Source: Rikenella microfusus DSM 15922
GTDB taxonomy: Bacteria > Bacteroidota > Bacteroidia > Bacteroidales > Rikenellaceae
NCBI RefSeq assembly: GCF_000427365.1
Contig: NZ_KE386488.1
Coordinates: 310,001 to 374,000 of the forward strand
Direction: 5' to 3'
Length of the DNA stretch: 64,000 nt
A model generated the notes under the pieces. The model was not told the origin of the DNA. It worked only from the letters and a program-made list of their open reading frames with translations, and made no database searches. The position numbers and the translations under genes are program-made. Below are positions 57,521 through 64,000 of the stretch, in pieces (within the stretch, counting starts at the first letter, position 1; the number at the start of each line of letters is the position of its first letter).

Positions 57521-58048
57521 TTATGGGATATACAACAGCGCAAACTCCGCCTTTCTCCGTTTGAGCAGCATGGCGTGGCGTTTTCCTTTGTAGTTGCAGA
57601 AGGCTATATACTCACGGTAGATGTTCCTGTCACCAGCTTCCAGCTTCTTGATTAAGGTGCTTTTGGGGATTGTTTTGCTGCCTAACAGCTTCGCCGGTCC
57701 CACATTGTAAGCTAACGTGCCAAGCAAAATCGAATCAACCCCGAATTTACGGAACATGGCGACAAATTTGCGCAGGTCTTTCCGCAAAAGTTCATCCGCA
57801 TCCCGTTTTGTCATGGTTCGTGCCGAATACTTCTCGTTTGGCAAAAGTTTGTGACCCCAACCGACGTATGGGTAGTGTTTTTCTGAGTGCCAGCCTTCAA
57901 AGTAGCGGCAGCATAAAAAAGCACGTTCCATAAGCGGCAGTCGGTAGATTGCCGCCTGCCCGTCCGTTCCCTCTTGGCGGCTGATCTGCGCGGACACAGA
58001 ACAGACCGTCAGAAGTGAACAGAGCATTGTCATGAATACACGCATCAT
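57521..58048 (-). CDS. Lysozyme-like muramidase of the conjugative element
   Basis: 175 residues. Signal peptide about 1-20 (VCSVSAQ). A phage-lysozyme (GH24-like) core: catalytic-Glu region CRYFEGWHSEKHYPYVGWGHKL and TLAYNVGPAKLLGS. It would open peptidoglycan for the mating channel. It follows traQ directly (stop-start overlap region at 58045-58048), as the last gene of the tra operon. The usual GH24 spacing Glu-x8-Asp/x5-Thr is altered, so activity is likely but not certain. Confidence 0.78.
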   Translation of the reverse strand: MMRVFMTMLCSLLTVCSVSAQISRQEGTDGQAAIYRLPLMERAFLCCRYFEGWHSEKHYPYVGWGHKLLPNEKYSARTMTKRDADELLRKDLRKFVAMFRKFGVDSILLGTLAYNVGPAKLLGSKTIPKSTLIKKLEAGDRNIYREYIAFCNYKGKRHAMLLKRRKAEFALLYIP

Positions 58049-58548
58049 TTCAACAAGGGGCTGAAGTTGCCGATGGGAACGATGGTAAGATCGTCGTCCT
58101 TTACATTCCTGTTGTTGAAGTCAAATTCCAGTTCGTAGGAGTTGCTAAAGTTATCCTCCACCACCACGATGAAATTATGCGCCTCATCACCCGCCGCCGT
58201 GTAGTACAGGCGGAATTTTTCGTTCTCCAGCAGGTAGCGGTCGTTAGGCAGGAAGGTGATGCCGTTATCCATTTTGAGCGAGCCTTCCCCCTCGAACTGG
58301 AAATAGCGGATGGTATAGAGCGTACCCGAAAAGTCGCCCTCCTTTTTCAGTTCACAGCGGATTTCCACTGTCTGCCCCTTTACTACCTTGTTCGGCACGG
58401 GCATGACCTCCACCGTGAAGGGATAGGACTGCTGGATGTCCATGTCATCGTCACATGACACGAGGGTGAATGACATGGCGGCTATCAGGCATAACGCCAC
58501 TGCCTTGAATATTGATGTTCTCTTGTTTCTGTTGTTCAGTATGTTCAT
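58045..58548 (-). CDS. traQ: Conjugative transposon protein TraQ (DUF3872)
   Basis: 167 residues from ATG 58548. Lipoprotein-type N-terminus (AVALCLIAAMSFTLVSC) followed by a beta-rich domain (YPFTVEVMPVPNKVVKGQTVEI). TraQ of CTnDOT is part of the mating apparatus, precise role unknown. ATGA overlaps with traP upstream and lysozyme downstream show tight coupling. Confidence 0.82.
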   Translation of the reverse strand: MNILNNRNKRTSIFKAVALCLIAAMSFTLVSCDDDMDIQQSYPFTVEVMPVPNKVVKGQTVEIRCELKKEGDFSGTLYTIRYFQFEGEGSLKMDNGITFLPNDRYLLENEKFRLYYTAAGDEAHNFIVVVEDNFSNSYELEFDFNNRNVKDDDLTIVPIGNFSPLLK

Positions 58549-59447
58549 TGTTCTTCGATTTTTAGATGGTTGTTTTTCTGTTTTTTCGTTGTCAGTTGCA
58601 GGTACTCGTTCAAGTCCTTGCAACCGTCATAGAGGGAGGAACGGTCGGTGACACGTTCCCCGTATCGCATGGTAAGTGCGGCAAGCGTCCGCCGTCCGGC
58701 TTCGTCACGGTCGAGGAAGCAGCCGATGCGCCCGTATCCGTCCAGCAATCCCGCCGCCTTCTCCACGTTGGCGACTGAGTTCAGCACAAGACAGTCAGCG
58801 TTACCGGTTACACCAAGCGTCACGGCAGAGAGAAAGTCCATGAAGCCCTCGAACACGAGGCACTCGTCAGCCGGGATGTCATTCGCCTTTACCAGTGATA
58901 CAGACTTCGGAGGTATGCAACCCTTGAAATATCGGCTTCTGACTTCATAGCCACCTGCCATGTTCGGAAAGCCAACGGCAAAATACCGTTTCCCACGCAC
59001 ACCGTAGTTCAAGCGGCAGCAGTGACGGGATGCGATGGCGTAAGGGATGCCCCGTTCCTCTAAATACTCCGTCAGCAGTGAGCGGAGCAGCGGAGCGACC
59101 TCCACATCCTCAAAAACGGATTCGGTCGGCTTCGAGAGATAGACGGGCTTTTCCCATCCGGCAACCGTCATATTGGCGGCTTCCGCTATGAACTTCGCTT
59201 GCTTCATGAAGTCATCGCTTTGCAGAAACTCCCCGGCAAGCGTGAAGATGTCGCCGCCCTTGCCCAAACCGAAGTCGTACCAGAGCTGTTTCGCCACGTT
59301 CACACGGAAAGAGGATGTGCGCTCGCCCCTGTACGGGGCAAGATACCACAGCTCGTTACCGCTCCTTCTGACAGGCTCATGCCCCAGCCGTGCGAGAAAA
59401 TCCGCAAGCGGCATCCTTCTGACAGCATCTATTTCCGTCCTTTCCAT
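58545..59447 (-). CDS. traP: TraP, DNA-primase-like protein
   Basis: 300 residues from ATG 59447; the longer frame (to 59582) overlaps traO and is rejected. An N-terminal CHC2-like zinc-finger region that has lost most Cys (VRRSGNELWYLAPYRGERTSSFRV) is followed by a Toprim domain (ECLVFEGFMDFLSA, GCFLDRDEAGRRT). It may prime the transferred strand. Part of the traJ-traQ operon. Confidence 0.83.
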   Translation of the reverse strand: MERTEIDAVRRMPLADFLARLGHEPVRRSGNELWYLAPYRGERTSSFRVNVAKQLWYDFGLGKGGDIFTLAGEFLQSDDFMKQAKFIAEAANMTVAGWEKPVYLSKPTESVFEDVEVAPLLRSLLTEYLEERGIPYAIASRHCCRLNYGVRGKRYFAVGFPNMAGGYEVRSRYFKGCIPPKSVSLVKANDIPADECLVFEGFMDFLSAVTLGVTGNADCLVLNSVANVEKAAGLLDGYGRIGCFLDRDEAGRRTLAALTMRYGERVTDRSSLYDGCKDLNEYLQLTTKKQKNNHLKIEEQ

Positions 59448-59454
59448 GCCCGTG

Positions 59455-60030
59455 TCAGTTGATGATGAACTTGATACCGACCCCGAACTGCGTGTGGAAC
59501 TTCCGTGTGTCGCCACCCCAAAGGCAACGCTCCCGCAGGTTGGCAAGCAGGGCGATACGGTCTGCCACGTAACACTCCACATCGAGCGTCAGCGCACCGC
59601 CGTAGATGAAGGCGTCCCGGTCGTGCAGCGTGGAGCCGTCATGCAGCACCTTCTTCCCCCAATTTACCGCCTCATATCCGGCGAGAGCCGAAGCCCCGGC
59701 ATAGACGAAAACAATCTTTCGGGCGTCCGACAGTATCTTGAAGTAATAGCCGCCCTCCGCCGTGAACTGCGCCACGGGTATCTTGGTGTCCTTGTAGGGA
59801 TTGTTCTTCAACAGGTATTCGCCACCGAACACCCACTTGTTCCCCTTCTTCGTGTAGGTGGAGAGAGCCGCCCCGAAGCTGTACCCGCCGTCCTTGCCGC
59901 CGAGATTGAAGCCGTCCGCCATGTCCGCCCTCACCTCGATGCCCTGCATCTTCGGCAGACACCGCTGGGCGTGCGCCTGCCCTGTAAAAAGGGCAAGCGA
60001 CGCGATGATTATTGCGATGTACTTTCTCAT
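59455..60030 (-). CDS. traO: Conjugative transposon protein TraO
   Basis: 191 residues. Signal peptide (about 1-21, HAQ) and a beta-barrel-like sequence with alternating hydrophobics (GGYSFGAALSTYTKKGNKWVFGGEYLL). TraO is an envelope component of the CTnDOT-type channel. Starts 2 bp after traN. Confidence 0.83.
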   Translation of the reverse strand: MRKYIAIIIASLALFTGQAHAQRCLPKMQGIEVRADMADGFNLGGKDGGYSFGAALSTYTKKGNKWVFGGEYLLKNNPYKDTKIPVAQFTAEGGYYFKILSDARKIVFVYAGASALAGYEAVNWGKKVLHDGSTLHDRDAFIYGGALTLDVECYVADRIALLANLRERCLWGGDTRKFHTQFGVGIKFIIN

Positions 60031-60032
60031 GG

Positions 60033-61019
60033 TCAGCGTACTTGAAGTTCGTTGATGGTACCCGCGCGTACCAAATCCTCGTTCTCAATCACGAAGGACT
60101 GGTGACGGCCGCCGTTCTTCTCGTTCAATTCCACCACGAGGCACTTGTCATCGGGGATGGTGAACTTCGCCATCGTGAAGACCGTGCGCTCGCTCTTTTT
60201 GCCCGGCACGAGGGTGGCGTAGTTCTGCGCGCGGAGCGGCAGAATAATCTGCTCCTGCACGGCAGTACGCTTCGCAACCTTCTTGTCCACGATTTTCCAA
60301 GTGATGTAGTCCACATCGAAAGGCACGTTGCTCTGGTTCTTTATCTCCGTGTGGAAATAAAGCAAGCCGTTGTGCGTGTAGATGCCTTTCAACAGGTATT
60401 GGATGCCGAAACGCTTGCAGCCGATATGCTTCACCTCGCGCTTGTTCTGTTTGTGGATGGACTTCATGATAAGGCGCACCAGCATCGGGCTTTCGCTGCC
60501 CAGCTCTTTCAGATAGATTTCCTGCGCGTTGTTCGGGCGGTTCACCGTGCTGCCGTCATGGATGAAGTCGCACATCTCCACGTTGAGCAACAGCGGTTCG
60601 GCGGCGTACTTCACGTTGAAGGTGTAGAAACTGCCGTCCTCCGTGATGACGGACATATTCGTTTCGTTGGGAAAATTCCTTACGGTAGCCTTCACACGGA
60701 TGATGTTCTCCGCTCCGTCGGCTTTCCCGGCAATCAGGTCGGGCGAGCCTAAATCGACATAGCGCACCTCCGCCGGAAAAATGACGTGGACGGTCTTGTC
60801 GTAGGTCACTTCCAGACCGTGCGGCGGTATCATGCGGTCGAAGGTCAGCTTGCGTGACAGCCCGTGATATAGGTCGCCGTCCGCCTCCTTCTGCGGATAG
60901 ACCTCCTTCGTCAAGGTCGGTTGTTCACTTCCGTTGGTCGTTTCAACGGTTACATTCTCCTGCGCGTTGGCAGTTATGATGCCCATAGCGAGGGCAAACA
61001 TGATGATTACTTTTCTCAT
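60033..61019 (-). CDS. traN: Conjugative transposon protein TraN
   Basis: 328 residues, signal peptide (about 1-19). Contains FPAEVRYVDLGSPDLIAGKADGAENI, known from TraN of CTnDOT-type systems, and a C-terminal beta domain. It is likely the VirB9-like outer-membrane channel component. Confidence 0.87.
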   Translation of the reverse strand: MRKVIIMFALAMGIITANAQENVTVETTNGSEQPTLTKEVYPQKEADGDLYHGLSRKLTFDRMIPPHGLEVTYDKTVHVIFPAEVRYVDLGSPDLIAGKADGAENIIRVKATVRNFPNETNMSVITEDGSFYTFNVKYAAEPLLLNVEMCDFIHDGSTVNRPNNAQEIYLKELGSESPMLVRLIMKSIHKQNKREVKHIGCKRFGIQYLLKGIYTHNGLLYFHTEIKNQSNVPFDVDYITWKIVDKKVAKRTAVQEQIILPLRAQNYATLVPGKKSERTVFTMAKFTIPDDKCLVVELNEKNGGRHQSFVIENEDLVRAGTINELQVR

Positions 61020-61053
61020 TACTTTTGGATTTTAGTGGTAATTTTTATTGTTT

Positions 61054-62406
61054 TCAATATTTTTCTTGGTAAAGCATGACCCTGTACCCGGCTTTCAGAT
61101 GCACCTTGACGGTTCGCATCTTTTTGGCGATGTACTGGCTCGTGCCTTGTATCAGCCCCTTGCCCAAGTCGGAGGCGAGCTGCGCCCCGGCATTGGTGGA
61201 GATGTTGATGCTGCTTCCCAGCGAGCCGCCCATGTTGGCGGCGACCTCCCGGACGGCGTTCATCTCCATCGAGTTCGGGATGAAGATGCCGGGCTGTCCG
61301 TCCGTGTCATAGACCGCAAGCTCCACGGGGATAATCGTGCCGTCGTATTCCAGCGAGGTAATCTCGATGTCGAGCCGCTCACCCTGTATCTTGCCCGTGC
61401 CGACCACCACCGCACCCCGGGGTATTGTCCTGCCTGCCACCGCCATAGGCTCCAGCAGGCGCAGCCTTACCGTCTGCCCGTCCGTCACGCTCTGCGCCCC
61501 ATGCACGCACGCCGGTATGGTGTTCCTGTCCAATACCTCCGCCGTGCCGACAGCCGTGTTGAAACCCCGGTTGCGTTCCTGCGATAAGGCGGCGACAAAC
61601 TCCGCGTTACTCATAGGCTGTGAGAGTGAAGAAACTACTTGATGCTCCACCTGTCTGATAGGCATTGCCTTGTTCTTCTTCCCTTTCTGCACGGTAGTTG
61701 GCTCTGCCCTCTGTTCCGCCGATGGCTGTCCTCCGTTCTGACCGCCCATGTACTTTGCCGCCAGCTCGTAGGACTTCTCCATAAGAGCCACCTGCTCGTC
61801 CATAGAGGAAGCCTTGCCCCTCTCGCTTTCCAGTTCCGACTCCAGCGATGCGATGCGCTCCAACAATTCGTCCATCTCCGCATTGTCGTTTTTCGGCTGG
61901 TCGTAGAAGTTTCCGAGCGTGGCGTTCAGGTCACGGTAGGCGGCTGCGGAGGACTGGATGGTCTGCGGCGTGGCTGGCTTTGCCCTTTCTTCCTTGCCGC
62001 CCGGATTGGCGAGGTCGAAGTCCACTCCGTTCTCCGTTCCCGCTATCTCGCGGTCGAACATGTCGCCCAGCTGCCCGATGGCACGGTTGCGGCTCTCCTG
62101 ACGCTCTTCCATCTCCCCATGCTCGTAGGCTTTCAGCTTGTCGCCGATAATCTGCCGGTTCGCCTTGTCAGCGTCGGGCATCTCGGTGTTGTATCCGTCC
62201 GTTCCCGGCGGTTGCTCCTTGCCGGAGGACGGGGCGAATATCAGCCACATCGCCCCGATGAACACCAACACCATAGCGGGCAGCACGATCATCTTCTGCC
62301 GTTTCAGCCGTTGCGCCTCTGTCAGCGGTTCGCGCTCCTTTTTCGGTTTCCCCGTTTCGGGAGCAGCTTTGTTCTCTTTCGTCGGTTCATTCTTTGTCTG
62401 TTCCAT
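61054..62406 (-). CDS. traM: Conjugative transposon protein TraM
   Basis: 450 residues. One N-terminal membrane helix (about 33-53), a long coiled-coil and Glu/Lys linker (about 175-230), and a C-terminal VirB10-like beta-barrel (TIPACVHGAQSVTDGQTVRLRLLEPMAV). It spans the envelope as a core channel part. Start overlaps traL by 20 bp. Confidence 0.87.
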   Translation of the reverse strand: MEQTKNEPTKENKAAPETGKPKKEREPLTEAQRLKRQKMIVLPAMVLVFIGAMWLIFAPSSGKEQPPGTDGYNTEMPDADKANRQIIGDKLKAYEHGEMEERQESRNRAIGQLGDMFDREIAGTENGVDFDLANPGGKEERAKPATPQTIQSSAAAYRDLNATLGNFYDQPKNDNAEMDELLERIASLESELESERGKASSMDEQVALMEKSYELAAKYMGGQNGGQPSAEQRAEPTTVQKGKKNKAMPIRQVEHQVVSSLSQPMSNAEFVAALSQERNRGFNTAVGTAEVLDRNTIPACVHGAQSVTDGQTVRLRLLEPMAVAGRTIPRGAVVVGTGKIQGERLDIEITSLEYDGTIIPVELAVYDTDGQPGIFIPNSMEMNAVREVAANMGGSLGSSINISTNAGAQLASDLGKGLIQGTSQYIAKKMRTVKVHLKAGYRVMLYQEKY

Positions 62407-62695
62407 ATAAATAAGGTGTTAAGTGATTGCCTGTTTCCGCCGGGGTCGGCAGTTCCACCCGTCCGGCGTGTCCCGTTTCCATATGTGAGCCGTCGTTCCT
62501 GCCGATGTCATAGACGGCTCTGCCGAAGGTGTAAAGGGCAAGCACCGCGAAGGCGGCGAACATCCCCAGCACGATGCGGCGGCGTGTTTCCGGCGGCAAG
62601 CCGTCCAGATACCCTTTGAGACTTGCCGCCAAGCGTTTCCGTTTGTCGTGGAGTTTCCAATACATGCCCCACATTGATTTTCTGATACTTTTCAT
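62387..62695 (-). CDS. traL: Conjugative transposon protein TraL
   Basis: 102 residues, basic N-terminus, one membrane helix (about 40-58). Size and position between traK and traM match the CTnDOT TraL (DUF3989). Confidence 0.78.
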   Translation of the reverse strand: MKSIRKSMWGMYWKLHDKRKRLAASLKGYLDGLPPETRRRIVLGMFAAFAVLALYTFGRAVYDIGRNDGSHMETGHAGRVELPTPAETGNHLTPYLYGTDKE

Positions 62696-62701
62696 GTCCT
62701 G

Positions 62702-63325
62702 TTACCGTTTGATAGTCTGTAAATCCTTGTTCTCAATGATGGTGAAACCCTCGATGGTAAAACCGTTCGGGTTGTCATCCGACCGCGATGCGTTCAGCAG
62801 GCGGCAGGTGGTCACGAGGCTGCGCTCGGTGACGTTGCTCTGCCGGATGATTTTCTGTGTGGCGTAGGTCACGGCACGGTAGGGATAGGCGTTGAAGTCG
62901 CACACCACGCTGTCCACCTTCAGCACTTGGTTGATGTTCCCGGCGATGATGCGGTTGTAGTACCCCTTCTCCGCGAAGTCCGAATAATAGTGGTACACGC
63001 TCTTGTCCGCCAGCAGCAAGGCACGTTTCACGTTGTGTTCAATCGCGCTTTTTTCAGGTGATAGCGTGAAGAACATCTCGTGGAAACGGCGCACATGTTC
63101 CCGTGCCTCCGCCGGGCGGTTCTGCGACAAATCCTGAGACAAGGCGAGCATCAGGCTCTTGCCGTTGTCCAGCACATAGATTTTCTCCCGTTGCTTCTCT
63201 GCGAAACGGTAGGAGTTCCACACGCTCCACACCGTCACCACGGCGCACAGCGAGAGGAAGACGATACCGAACAGGCGTATCTGCCTGAACGACGATTCGA
63301 TGTTTCTAAGTGATTTGAATTCCAT
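62702..63325 (-). CDS. traK: Conjugative transposon protein TraK
   Basis: 207 residues. Membrane helix about 18-38, then a VirB8-like periplasmic domain. Contains VDSVVCDFNAYPYRAVTYATQKIIRQSNVTERSLVT, typical of TraK. Inner-membrane assembly factor of the mating channel. Confidence 0.88.
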   Translation of the reverse strand: MEFKSLRNIESSFRQIRLFGIVFLSLCAVVTVWSVWNSYRFAEKQREKIYVLDNGKSLMLALSQDLSQNRPAEAREHVRRFHEMFFTLSPEKSAIEHNVKRALLLADKSVYHYYSDFAEKGYYNRIIAGNINQVLKVDSVVCDFNAYPYRAVTYATQKIIRQSNVTERSLVTTCRLLNASRSDDNPNGFTIEGFTIIENKDLQTIKR

Positions 63326-63356
63326 TTATATTTTCCAATTTATGATTGCACATTGA

Positions 63357-64000
63357 TTATTTCAGCAATTTGCCGACACGTCCGACTGCGTTTCCTGCGG
63401 CTGCACCCGCCACGCTGCCCGCCATGCTTCCGGCTCGTCCCGCCATCTGGTTCACGTTGCGACCGTAACCGCCCATGCCTCCGGCTTGGATAATCCAGCC
63501 CGCAACGGTGGGAATGGTAAAGTAGCCGATGATGCCGATGCAGAGGAATACGATATACACCCCGTCGCTCGAATCCAGCGAGAAGTTCGGGTCTGCCTGC
63601 ATCCGCTCGATGTCGTTTTGCAGCATCAGAACCTGTATCTTCGCCAGTATGGTGCTGAACATGTCCGATACCGGTAGCCACAGATAGACCTGTATATAGC
63701 GGCATATCCACTGCGTGAGCGTGTTTTGGAAACCGTCCCATACCGACAGGGCGAAGGCTATCGGACCGAGAATCGCCAGCACCACGAGAAAGAAGGTGCG
63801 GACGGTGTCTATCACGAGGGCGGCGGCTTGGAACAGCAGTTCGAGTATCTCGCGGAAGAAGTCGCGGATGCTCTTCTTCATGTTGTACATTCCCCGGTCG
63901 ATATACATTCCCGCCATCGTCACCATGTCGGAGGGCGACCAGCCGAGTTCCTCCAGTTGCTTGTCAAATTCCTCGTTGGACACGAGGTAGGCGGTTTCGG
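63357..64000 (-). CDS. traJ: Conjugative transposon protein TraJ (partial, runs off the window)
   Basis: The C-terminal 214 residues are visible; the frame is open through 64000 (ETAYLVSNEEFDKQLEELG) so the start lies outside. Several membrane helices (about VIDTVRTFFLVVLAILGPIAFALS and GVYIVFLCIGIIGYFTIPTVAGWII) and the Gly/Ala-rich tail are typical of TraJ, a VirB6-like polytopic channel protein. Confidence 0.88.
   Translation of the reverse strand, partial: ETAYLVSNEEFDKQLEELGWSPSDMVTMAGMYIDRGMYNMKKSIRDFFREILELLFQAAALVIDTVRTFFLVVLAILGPIAFALSVWDGFQNTLTQWICRYIQVYLWLPVSDMFSTILAKIQVLMLQNDIERMQADPNFSLDSSDGVYIVFLCIGIIGYFTIPTVAGWIIQAGGMGGYGRNVNQMAGRAGSMAGSVAGAAAGNAVGRVGKLLK

Larger units (their letters stand above)
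52680..64000. mobile_element. Integrative conjugative element (CTnDOT-type), left part
   Basis: From about 52.68 kb onward the content is conjugative: PcfK/PcfJ genes and traJ-traQ. The left boundary is inferred from the point where the permease stops matching its family (about 52675-52690). GC content falls and repeat modules A-G are entirely absent. Integrase, mobilization and relaxase genes are not in view and should lie to the right. The exact attachment site is not resolved: a CTACTTTTGC resembling the CTnDOT GTAnnTTTGC core is at 52816-52825 on minus, inside rather than at the apparent junction. Confidence 0.8.

Noticed and set aside
57067-57543. 158-codon minus-strand frame between the two terminators
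   Set aside because: Runs through a strong terminator and overlaps the lysozyme gene end; no domain seen.

Overview
The window looks like a chromosome segment of a high-GC gut Bacteroidales, most likely Alistipes or a close Rikenellaceae relative. This is an inference from gene content (MoxR/Bat aerotolerance cluster, S-type sulfatase, LysS with the Bacteroidetes-type C-terminal extension, CTnDOT-type tra genes) and from several TAnnTTTG promoter -7 boxes; no rRNA is present to settle it.

Layout. 0.5-9.6 kb (minus strand): a moxR-DUF58-BatD-like-TPR-batA-batB cluster. 10-19 kb: a TonB-dependent receptor, a transglutaminase-like lipoprotein, a divergent pair (S24 repressor versus a double-anchored lipoprotein shaped like a unimolecular spanin) and a sulfatase. 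19.7-34.7 kb: core genes secA, biotin carrier plus carboxyltransferase, ispE, lysS, a WecA-like transferase, galE and a RelA/SpoT homologue whose hydrolase residues look lost. 34.8-36.8 kb: a small orphan and an AraC-type regulator. 38.1-48.5 kb (plus strand): a prophage head module (possible small terminase, TerL, capsid, portal, connector-like protein, ClpP-like protease) with no integrase, tail or lysis genes in view. 49.9 kb: tRNA-Arg(TCT). 51.3-52.7 kb: an ABC permease cut off at its C-terminus by a conjugative element that fills the rest (PcfK/PcfJ and small genes on plus; lysozyme, traQ, traP, traO, traN, traM, traL, traK, traJ on minus, running off the right edge).

The most unusual property is what lies between the genes. 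Almost every gap from 1 to about 50.5 kb is filled with a mosaic of GC-rich, hairpin-forming modules that I name here for description only. A: ends GGCCGGAGCCA...TGGCTCCGGCC. B: GGACGCC...GGCGTCC, with CGGGCGGGCC. C: GCGACCT-AGGTCGC then CGCAGCCT...AGGCTGCG. D: GCGATTC-n4-GAATCGC then GGCTTTGCGCCC. E: about 200-260 bp with a long A/T-arm hairpin and GGGAATGCGATTCCCCG. F: about 165 bp with perfect 17-23 bp terminal inverted repeats TATATACGACTTTACCC. G: a looser unit with GGGTTTGCACC or GTGTAAAGTCGTATATAG. Modules A-E are joined by copies of a 12-base palindrome AACCGTACGGTT or close variants. The modules occur in both orientations, separate genes that are normally tightly packed (bat cluster, phage head genes), and are absent from the conjugative element, so they appear to be an old, genome-specific repeat system that the newcomer has not received. 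Arm sequences in module E differ between copies while base pairing is kept, which points to selection on the folded form.
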